Positions 47,001 to 55,000 of a stretch of DNA of 64,000 nt are shown here, piece by piece. The notes under the pieces were generated by a model. That model did no database searches, was not told where the DNA came from, and saw only the letters and a program-made list of their open reading frames with translations. A program made the position numbers and the translations under genes. How positions within the stretch are numbered: position 1 is the first letter of the stretch; each line of letters opens with the position of its first letter. The DNA is from Nitrosomonas sp. Nm132 (lineage in GTDB: Bacteria > Pseudomonadota > Gammaproteobacteria > Burkholderiales > Nitrosomonadaceae), in assembly GCF_900100485.1 (NCBI RefSeq), contig NZ_FNDH01000010.1, positions 1-64,000 of the forward strand. Reading direction: 5' to 3'.

Positions 47001-47369
47001 CTTGCGTTCTGCTTCTACCAGCTGCTCTGGCAATCCTTGCGCATTCACCCGGAATACCGTGCGCAACGCTTCATGCCTGGCGACCAACGCCTGAAAACTC
47101 GCCTGCAATACCTCAATATCCAGCTTCCCCACCAGACGCAAGGCGCCGCTCAAATGGTACGCAGTACTCAGCGGCTCCAGTTGCCATAAAAACCATTGAC
47201 GCTGCTGCGCGTAGGACAATAATGCGGGTTCCCGGGAATCTCGGGGTGAAATAACCGCTTCAGGTCGTACCAGATTACTCGCAGCAGCTGAGAGTCGCCG
47301 AGTAAGCTTACTGCGTTGCTCAGGCGTCAGGCGCGCCCGTCTTTTTGCAAGGTCGTCACTATTGGACAT
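44040..47369 (-). CDS. Single-module NRPS (C-A-PCP), glycine-type A domain
   Basis: An 1109-aa protein: C domain (HHIISDAWS near residue 184), A domain (TSGSTGKPKG near 661) and a carrier with GGHSL near 1044. The specificity residues read DILQLGMIWK, matching the known glycine code (DILQLGLIWK form) with one change, so glycine is likely. It accepts the beta-hydroxyacyl chain from the PKS and passes the product to the trimodular protein. Its C domain and the first half of its A domain are the second copy of the 1.84-kb repeat. The A-domain flank after the core is also nearly identical to the downstream module. It starts with ATG 75 bp after the PKS stop. Confidence 0.95.
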   Translation of the reverse strand: MSNSDDLAKRRARLTPEQRSKLTRRLSAAASNLVRPEAVISPRDSREPALLSYAQQRQWFLWQLEPLSTAYHLSGALRLVGKLDIEVLQASFQALVARHEALRTVFRVNAQGLPEQLVEAERKLEIPLIDLCDWPAEQRARHAQEAAKRINAAAFDLTRDPLLRLALIRITPEEHLLVVVMHHIISDAWSNHILIEEFAAQYRARLQGREPSLPALTIQYADYAMWQRNWLEAGEKERQLSYWRKQLGENQPVLQLPTDHPRLASAHYRAARHDFALPALLIARLQQQAQRQGATLFMALLAGFQALLQRYTGQNDIRIGVPIANRHRVEIEHMVGFFVNTQVLRNRIDGRTPLSLILEQTREAALAAQMHQDLPFEQLVEALQPERSLTQQPLFQVMFNHLRLDRRALEQLPGLKVEEYELSGQTAQFELTLDTVEKPNGQFSARFTYAGELFEPATIQRLGAHYLHLLEQLAGHPECRLGDIALLSEAELAQLKAWGVNQRRYADTEPVHRLIERQVAERPEAIALIFGDTELSYAELNRRANRLAHRLIALGVTPETRVGIAAERSIEMIVGLLAILKAGGAYVPLDPAYPRERLHYMVRDSAIALLLTQSAIRERIPHAEGCQVVELDTLDLTDWPQNNPQVSLHGEHLAYLIYTSGSTGKPKGVMVRHHALSHFVMSMLELPGMTVKDTLVSVTALSFDIAGLEIYLPLSAGARLVLAPQAASHDGSILAQLLQTYQVSILQSTPAGWRVLLASGWQALPEEENQPPLKCLCGGEALPIDLVDQLRALNVELWNMYGPTETTIWSVIGRIDQRAISLGNPIAATQLYILDAEMKPVPYGVVGELYLGGMGLARGYLNKPGLTAERFIADPFADEGGRLYRTGDLARWRADGQIEYLGRLDYQVKIRGFRIELGEIEAQLLSHPEVREAVVAAKEAPSGARLVAYVSLHAGSTVDTAVLRESIGKALPDYMVPSAIVMLERLPLNANGKVDRKLLPEPEFAGADAYEAPQGEVEETLAAVWVEVLGISQVGRNDHFFMSGGHSLAVLQVQQKLRQRLSISLPLHLYFENPVLRDMASVIQDKYSLRSKENTALHEMSELLDLLGN
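45364..47201 (-). repeat. Long near-identical repeat, copy in the single-module NRPS gene
   Basis: Partner of 42037-43874. At the far end the identity stops a few codons into the C domain (differences begin at 47202, GCTGCTGCGC versus GTTGCTGCGC just inside). Short unique N-terminal linkers differ between the two genes, so the repeat is internal to both. Confidence 0.9.
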
Positions 47370-47444
47370 AAAAATACCCTGAATTATTTTCCATTTTTAC
47401 TTCCCGCTATCCGATCATCGCTCACGCAAAACCCATCGGCACAA

Positions 47445-50400
47445 TTAGGAACACTCGGCTTCATCCAGTAGCTTTGTCTCAACTAATGCCGCCAGACCGG
47501 CGATGGTGGGTGATCTGAAGAAGTCTACCGGATGCAAGTCGACAGCAAAACTTGCCCGCACCCTGGACAGCAGCTGTATGCCCAGCAAGGAATCTCCTCC
47601 CAATTCAAATAAATTGTCATCCATGCCGATGCTCTCCATTCCCAAGAGACTCTGCCAAACCTCTGCGATATGCTTCTCCAATTCACTTTCGGGAGACCTG
47701 AACAGGGTCTGTAATGCAGGTCTTGGGAATCTCCCTGTCCTGACTGCGGGAGCGAATGCAAAGGGCTGGGTAACCAGCTCTTCCTGGGTCTGGCTGAGCC
47801 GCGTGTGCAGGTCAAGCGTAGAAACGATTACCTGCGCCCTTCTTTGACTGCTCACGATGCGTTCGAAAACCGCTGCCCCTTCTTTAGGAGCGATTCCCAC
47901 GCCATCCGGCATCGCCATATTTGCGGCCATACCGACTTCACGCCAGCTATCCCAATTAATCGAAATGACAGGAAATGGAGATGCACGATAGGCGGCGTGC
48001 GCGACGGCATCAAGATACGCATTGGCAGCACAATAATCGATTTTGCTGAGACCGCCTGCAATCGTCGCGAGCGAAGAGCATAAAATCATGAAATCCAGCG
48101 GCTTATCCTTAAATACAGCTCGCAGGGCACGCATTCCCTGCACTTTAGGGGCGAATATCCGGGTCATCGTTTCTTCCGTTTTCGCTGAAATCAAACCGCT
48201 GCTGACTTCACCTGCAGCGTGAATCACGCCGTCAATCGCGCCATAATGGCGGCGTGCCCGGGTCACAGCTGCCTTCAAGTCAGCCTGATTGGCCACATCC
48301 GCACTCACTACCAGCACATTGGCGCCCAGTGCTTCCAGATGCATGATTTTTTCAATTTTGTGCCGGGTGGCGTCTTCCTGACTGCTGGTTGACAGCACTT
48401 CTGGCCAGCATTCCCGTGACGGAAGAGGAGAACGCCCTAATAACACCAGTTTTGCCTGCCGGGTCTGGGCGAGATATTCGGCCAGCGTCAAGCCGATGCC
48501 GCCTAATCCACCGGTGATCAGATAAACCCCCCCTTGTTTAAGAGAAGTGCTGACAGGTTTAGCTAACTGGATAGGCTCAAAGGTTTGAACCCAGCGATGC
48601 GGGCCCCGATAGGCGACAATGGATGCAAGGGAATCGGTTTGGATCTCGGCAAGAATCTGTTTGATCAGCCGTGATCTGGCGCTACTCTCTGTGGGCTGGA
48701 ATTCGACGTCAATGATACGGCAACCGAGATAGGAATATTCCTGAGGAATCACTCTGCATGGTCCCAGTAGAAGCGCTTTCTCGGGATGCAGTTGCTCATT
48801 GCCGGTCACATCCGTCAACTGACTGGTGATGACCGTGATGGCTATCTTTTCCCCGGCAGGAATAAGCGCTTTAGTCCACTCCAACGCCTGGGCGAGATAG
48901 AACAGACTAAAGAAATTCCTCAGCTGGCTTTCACTTTGAGCGCGGTTTTGGTTAACCGTGGTCATGCTCCAGAAATGGAGGACATGGCCGATGGTTTTGC
49001 CATCATCGCGAATGCTGCGCAACAGATGATCATAATCAAGCCGCTCTCCAGGGCGAATGGTATAGTGATTTTTATCCTGCCGTCGAAACCGGGTACCCGC
49101 GACGATCACGATAGGCTCGATGCCATGCATGAGCAAATGGGCAGTGAGTTCTATCCCGAGAGGGTGCTTATCCCTGAAAATCAGCAGAGAGCCGATTTGC
49201 TTGGTCAAGATGTCATTAAGCGCCGTACCCTCGTCGCGCCGCCATGATGGCGCATAAAACCAGCTATCCAGCGGGCAAGCTTCTGATCGGACCTCCCTGT
49301 TGCGCTGCTGTATGCCGGCGTTATTATTGGGCACTTCAAGGTTTTGCCCTGCCGGCTGCACCCAGTAGGGCTGATGCTCGAATGGATACGTCGGTAATGA
49401 AACGCGGTGGCGGTGCTCATTTGCATAAAAATTCCGCCAGTTGATTGTCAACCCGCTCAACCAAAGCTTGCTGAGGCTAAGCGATAAATGTCTCTGAGCC
49501 AGATGGCCCTTGCTGGGATGCGGTAAAGATGAGAGCAGGAGCTGCTCAGGTTTTGCCTGAGGATGCCGTTGCGCCAGCGTGATCAGGGTTTCCCCTGGCC
49601 CCACTTCCAGAAGAATTTGCGCCGGGTTACTCAGCAGTTTATGTAACCCATCGCTGAAACGCACAGTTCCCCGCAGGTGCCGCCCCCAGTAACTCGCGTC
49701 GGTGGCCTCGCACGGTGTAATCCAGCTACCACTCAGATTGGAGATAAACGGAATTTTTGGTTGACGCAACTCAATTTGAGCAATCTTCTCAACAAAACCA
49801 GCGAGCATGGGCTCCACCATGGCAGAATGAAAGGCATGGGAAACATGCAGCCGCCGACTTACTATTCCCTTATTCGTGAGACTTTGCTCGACAGCTTCAA
49901 TGACTGCAGCCGGGCCGGATAATACACAAAGCTCAGGTCCGTTGATGGCTGCCAAATCGCAATTTGCAATCAGATAAGGCGTGAGCTCCGTTTCGGATAG
50001 CATCACAGCCAACATGGCGCCCGTTTCCATCTGCTGGAGCAAACGCCCGCGCATCGCGACCAGGCGCAACGCATCCTCCAGGGAGAAGACTTCTGCCAGG
50101 CAGGCAGCCACGTATTCGCCAACGCTATGGCCAATCATTGCTGTGGGTTGGATACCCCATGACTTCCACAGTTGCGCCAAGGCATATTCAATCACGAAAA
50201 GCGCGGGTTGCGTCACCTCCGTTTGCGCCAGCCGTGCTGCTGCTGCAACTTTGTCAGCTTCATCTGAACCAGGGTACAAGACGGTCAATAACTCAAAATC
50301 AAGATAGGGTTCTAACAGCTTGAAACAACGATCACATTCCTGGCGAAAAACGGGTTCACTTTGATACAGATCCCGCGCCATATCAACATACTGAGCCCCT

Positions 50401-52037
50401 TGTCCTGGGAAAAGAAATGCGACCGGGCGATTTTCGACTATCACTTGCTGCGTTAGAAACCGCTCCGTGTCCCGGTTTTTTAACAGACCCACTGCATCAT
50501 CATGGTCGCGGCATAACGCGATCGTCCGGTGAGCAAAGCCTTTTCTTCCGATCTGGAGGGTATAGGCGACATCGGCCAATGGTACCTCAGGATGCGCCAT
50601 CAGATGCTCCCTCAATCGAGTCAGCATCACCTCAAGCGCATGATGACTGCGCGCTGACAAGGTGAGCATTTGCCAATCGCGTGAAGGGCCGGAGGGATGA
50701 ATTGGCGGCGCTTCTTCGAGGACCACGTGAACATTGGTTCCACCAATCCCAAATGAACTGACCCCGGCACGCCGTGGCGTCGGGCCACTCGGCCAAACCT
50801 TACTGATCGTATTGACGTAAAAAGGGCTCGATGCAAAATCGATCTGCGGATTGGGTTGCTCAAAATTTAAACTCGGCGGCAGCATCCGGTGTTTCAATGA
50901 GAGTGCCGTCTTAATCAGACCCGCTACCCCAGCAGCCGCATCGAGATGACCGACGTTGGTCTTGACTGAGCCAATACCACAAAATCCCCGTCGCTCGGTA
51001 CTTTCCCGGAAAGCCTGCGTCAAAGCCGTAACTTCGATCGGATCACCTAGCGTCGTACCGGTCCCATGCGCTTCAATATAGCTGATGGTATCGGCAGATA
51101 TGCCTGCAATGGCCTGAGCAGCCAGGATGACTTCCGCCTGCCCTTCTATGCTGGGCGCGGTGTACCCGGCCTTGGCTGAACCATCATTATTGATAGCTGA
51201 ACCTTTAATCACGGCATGAATGGTATCGCCATCGGCCAGCGCATCGGCCAGCCGCTTTAAGACCACAATGCCCACGCCACTTCCTATCACCGTGCCAGCA
51301 GCCTTGGCATCAAAAGCACGGCAATGACCATCAGGAGAAAGAATGGCACCGGGCTGATAGTGGTATCCTCCCTCATGCAACAGGTTGATCCAGGCGCCCC
51401 CGGCAAGCGCCATATCGGCCTCATGATTGAGCAGGCCGCGGCAAGCCACATGGGTCGCTGCCAGCGAGGTGGAACAGGCCGTCTGAACGGTAATGCCGGG
51501 ACCGCGCAGATTAAGCTTATACGCGACAGTCGTCGTCATAGAATCCTTATTGTTGCCGTTCATTAGCCCCTGCAGGGAGGAAATATCCTGCCTGTCCGAC
51601 ATGCGTCCACTGGACAGCAGATTTAGCAGTAGATAGGTATCCACACCGCAACCCGCGTATACCCCGATGAGATCAGGATAGATTGATGCATCATAACCGG
51701 CATCTTCCAGGGCCTGCCAGGCGACTTCAAGGAAAAGCCGATGCTGCGGATCCGTCTCCGCCGCCTCCCGCGGGGTATAGCCAAAAAAAGCCGCGTCGAA
51801 GTGATCGACATTTTCCAGGTGAGCACCTGCTTTGATGTAGAGCGGATCATTCAATACGTCCGCAGGGACGCCGCGCGCCAGCAATTCCTCATCGGTAAAG
51901 AAAGTAATCGACTCCACTCCATCCCGGATATTGCGCCAGAAAGCTCCAATATCATTCGCACCGGGAAAGCGGCACGCCATACCAATGATGGCAATATCAA
52001 TGTCTGCGCGTTCTGGCGATTCTTCTATATTGTTCAT
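47445..52037 (-). CDS. Type I polyketide synthase module (KS-AT-KR-ACP)
   Basis: A 1530-aa module. KS active-site Cys is in TACSTSLAATH (about 189), with EAHGTGT and GSVKTNVGHLDAAAG later. The AT has GHSVGEY (about 638) and HAFHSAMVEPM; the HAFH form points to malonyl-CoA. The KR has GGLGGIG (about 1177) and the catalytic Tyr/Asn in DYCAANAYLD. The carrier Ser is in LGGDSLLG (about 1482). No dehydratase or enoyl reductase is seen, so the unit should stay a beta-hydroxy group. The start overlaps the upstream stop as TGATG (52035-52039), indicating coupled translation. It extends the acyl-aminoacyl chain by two carbons between the first and second amino acids. Confidence 0.95.
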   Translation of the reverse strand: MNNIEESPERADIDIAIIGMACRFPGANDIGAFWRNIRDGVESITFFTDEELLARGVPADVLNDPLYIKAGAHLENVDHFDAAFFGYTPREAAETDPQHRLFLEVAWQALEDAGYDASIYPDLIGVYAGCGVDTYLLLNLLSSGRMSDRQDISSLQGLMNGNNKDSMTTTVAYKLNLRGPGITVQTACSTSLAATHVACRGLLNHEADMALAGGAWINLLHEGGYHYQPGAILSPDGHCRAFDAKAAGTVIGSGVGIVVLKRLADALADGDTIHAVIKGSAINNDGSAKAGYTAPSIEGQAEVILAAQAIAGISADTISYIEAHGTGTTLGDPIEVTALTQAFRESTERRGFCGIGSVKTNVGHLDAAAGVAGLIKTALSLKHRMLPPSLNFEQPNPQIDFASSPFYVNTISKVWPSGPTPRRAGVSSFGIGGTNVHVVLEEAPPIHPSGPSRDWQMLTLSARSHHALEVMLTRLREHLMAHPEVPLADVAYTLQIGRKGFAHRTIALCRDHDDAVGLLKNRDTERFLTQQVIVENRPVAFLFPGQGAQYVDMARDLYQSEPVFRQECDRCFKLLEPYLDFELLTVLYPGSDEADKVAAAARLAQTEVTQPALFVIEYALAQLWKSWGIQPTAMIGHSVGEYVAACLAEVFSLEDALRLVAMRGRLLQQMETGAMLAVMLSETELTPYLIANCDLAAINGPELCVLSGPAAVIEAVEQSLTNKGIVSRRLHVSHAFHSAMVEPMLAGFVEKIAQIELRQPKIPFISNLSGSWITPCEATDASYWGRHLRGTVRFSDGLHKLLSNPAQILLEVGPGETLITLAQRHPQAKPEQLLLSSLPHPSKGHLAQRHLSLSLSKLWLSGLTINWRNFYANEHRHRVSLPTYPFEHQPYWVQPAGQNLEVPNNNAGIQQRNREVRSEACPLDSWFYAPSWRRDEGTALNDILTKQIGSLLIFRDKHPLGIELTAHLLMHGIEPIVIVAGTRFRRQDKNHYTIRPGERLDYDHLLRSIRDDGKTIGHVLHFWSMTTVNQNRAQSESQLRNFFSLFYLAQALEWTKALIPAGEKIAITVITSQLTDVTGNEQLHPEKALLLGPCRVIPQEYSYLGCRIIDVEFQPTESSARSRLIKQILAEIQTDSLASIVAYRGPHRWVQTFEPIQLAKPVSTSLKQGGVYLITGGLGGIGLTLAEYLAQTRQAKLVLLGRSPLPSRECWPEVLSTSSQEDATRHKIEKIMHLEALGANVLVVSADVANQADLKAAVTRARRHYGAIDGVIHAAGEVSSGLISAKTEETMTRIFAPKVQGMRALRAVFKDKPLDFMILCSSLATIAGGLSKIDYCAANAYLDAVAHAAYRASPFPVISINWDSWREVGMAANMAMPDGVGIAPKEGAAVFERIVSSQRRAQVIVSTLDLHTRLSQTQEELVTQPFAFAPAVRTGRFPRPALQTLFRSPESELEKHIAEVWQSLLGMESIGMDDNLFELGGDSLLGIQLLSRVRASFAVDLHPVDFFRSPTIAGLAALVETKLLDEAECS

Positions 52038-55000
52038 CAGTGTATCCTTTCTGCTTTTTGGGTACGTTGAATAAAAGCGCCTCGCTGCCGCTGGGCTCGC
52101 TGCTGGTGGCGCTGCAAAGACACGTGATCGGCGCTTCCCTGACTGAGAAATTTCACCAGACTCGCCACAGTGGGATATTTAAAGAGATCAACGATGGAAA
52201 TGGGCGTATTTAAGCGTTCTTGCAACCGGTGTTGAATCTTGATCAACAGCAGTGAATGACCTCCCAGATCGAAGAAATTGTTGTACAGTCCAACTCTGGG
52301 AACGCCCAACGTTTCGGCCCAGATTTCCGAAACCATGACCTCGATCGCATTAACAGGCGGCTCATAATCCGGTTGATCGAATTGCTCTGGGGAAGGAAGC
52401 GCCTGGCGGTCTATCTTGCCATTAGGGTTGAGCGGTAACGTATCCAGAAAAATGAATAAACTGGGAATCATGTAATCAGGCAGAACAGCACCCAATGCTG
52501 TTTTTAACAACGATGCATTGAGCAGCATTCCAGCATGGGCGGCTACATAAGCGATCAGACGCAGGCCATTTCGTCCCTCTTGCGCCACCACTACCGCTTC
52601 ACGCACTCCTGCCTGAGCTAGCAGCTGCGACTCAATCTCACCCAGTTCAACGCGAAAACCGCGAATCTTGATCTGATGATCAACCCGGCCGAGATATTCA
52701 AGCTGCCCATCACTTCGCCAGCGGACTAAATCCCCGGTCCGGTAGAGGCGGCCTCCCCTTTGCGCAAAGGGGTCAGGAATAAAACGCTCGCTGGTCAATG
52801 CAGGACGATCAAGATACCCCCGCGCCAGCCCCTCTCCTCCTACATAAAGCTCTCCTGTGGTACCCGGAGGCACGAGATTGAGCTCGGTATCCAGCACATA
52901 CAAACTACGTGCGCCCACGGGTTGTCCGATCGGCGCATAATCTCCATCAACAGATGTTAGCGCATGTTCTTCAGAAGCATGACTAATCCAGGCTGTAGGC
53001 GTTATCACGGTTTCAGTCGGGCCATAGGCGTTTACCAGCCGGACGTTCTGGAAGGTAGCCTGGGTAGCTGCAACGTCTGTGGCATACCAGGCTTCTCCTC
53101 CTGCGATGCACAAGCGCACTGAAAGCGCTTTATTGTCCAGCAACGGCAGCAACATGCGCAAATAAGCGGGGGGAAGATGTAACGTTGTTACCTGGTGCTT
53201 TTCGATCAAATCGACAAAGCCCTTCCCTGCCAGATCATTTGCGGAAGACAAGACAATCGCCGCCCCCTCAATCAGGGGAGTAGTCCACTGCTCCACCGCT
53301 GCATCAAAATTCATGGAGAAAAACATCAACTCCCGATCCCCGGGCCGAACGTCGTAAACCTTTTTAATCGCAGTCAAATGCATGGCCAGCGGACCATGCG
53401 CAACTGAAACGCCCTTGGGGCGGCCAGTTGATCCAGAGGTATAGATGACATAGGCAAGATGATCCCCATGCAATCTCACCACCGGGTTAGTCTCTATTCC
53501 TGTACTTAGATCCAGCGCTTCGAATTCCAGAATTGTCAGTCCTTCCCTCTGCGGAATACGCGATCTGATATGAGTTTGTGTCAACAGCAACTGAATGCCG
53601 CTGTCTTCCAGCATGTAACTCAGGCGTTCTCCCGGATACCCCGGATCAAGCGGTACGTAAGCTCCGCCTGCCTTCAAGATCGCTAACAGACCCATGATCA
53701 TTTCAATAGATCGCTCCACTACAATCCCAACCTTAATTTCTGGTTTAACGCCAAGACTGATAAGCCGATGCGCCAACCGGTTTGCCCTGCGATTGAGCTC
53801 TGCGTAACTCAACTCAATATGACCCGAGATGACCGCGGCTAGTTGAGGGCATCTCTCTACCTGCTGTTCTATGAGCTGGTGCACAAACTGAGCAGCGGAT
53901 GCAGGTGGCACCGCCACACCCCAGTTTCTGAGCTGTAATACCTCCTCCTGATTTAACAGGTTAATGTCCCCTATCGCTCCTTCCGGGTTTTCCGCCAGTG
54001 CGCGCAGGATAGACACATAATGACGTCCCAGTCGCGCCATCAGGGAAGAATCAAAAAGATCAGCAGCGTAGATGAAACTAGCTCGTATGCGCCCATCCGG
54101 TGATTCGACTGTTTCCAATATCAGTTCAAATTGGGCTGACTGCTCAGGGAGAGGATAGTCTGTGATCGCAAGTCCAGAAATTTTCTGCAGTGCCTGGTCA
54201 TCTCTCACCAAATGATTAATGGTCACTTGGAACAGCGGACTATGGCGCACATCCCGCTGAGGATGCAGTGCTTCAACCAGTTGTTCAAACGGCAAATCTT
54301 GATGAGCTTGCGCCTCAATCGCCGCTTCCCGCACTTGCTCCAAAAGCTCAGCCAAGGTCATCCGGCCATGTAATTGACCACGCAATACTTGCGTATTGAC
54401 GAAGAAACCGATCAGACCAGCCGTTTCTACTCGATTGCGATTCGCTATCGGCACGCCCACACGGATATCGTACTGGCCTGTATGCCGGAACAACAATGCC
54501 TGAAAGGCGGTTGATAATGCCATGAAGAGGGTGGCGCCACGATCCTGGATGAGCTTGCGTAATTTGCTTAAAACAGCGGTGGGTAAGTCAAAGCGGTGTC
54601 GTGCCGCCTGATAACTGGTAAGCGGTTGCCGGGGGCGATCAGTAGGGAGCGTCAGAATCGGATGTTCGCTGCCCAAGTAATCTTGCCAGTAAGCCAGTTG
54701 CCTTTCTTTTTCCCCTGCCTGCAGCCACTTTTGCTGCCATAAAGTGTAATCCGCATACTGGATAGGCAAGTTATTGAGGGAAGCGGTTTCTCCCCGTAGA
54801 TGAGCCTGATAACGGGCGGCCAATTCATCAATCATGATCTGCATGGAAGCGCCATCAGAGATGATATGGTGCATGACGATAATCAAGATGCTCTCGTTCT
54901 CCGTCATCCGCACCAGCGCTACTCTCAATAGCGGACCTTGCGTGAGATCAAAGGGTATCGAGACCATACGCTGCGCTTCTGCTGCTGCCCGCGCCGTCCG

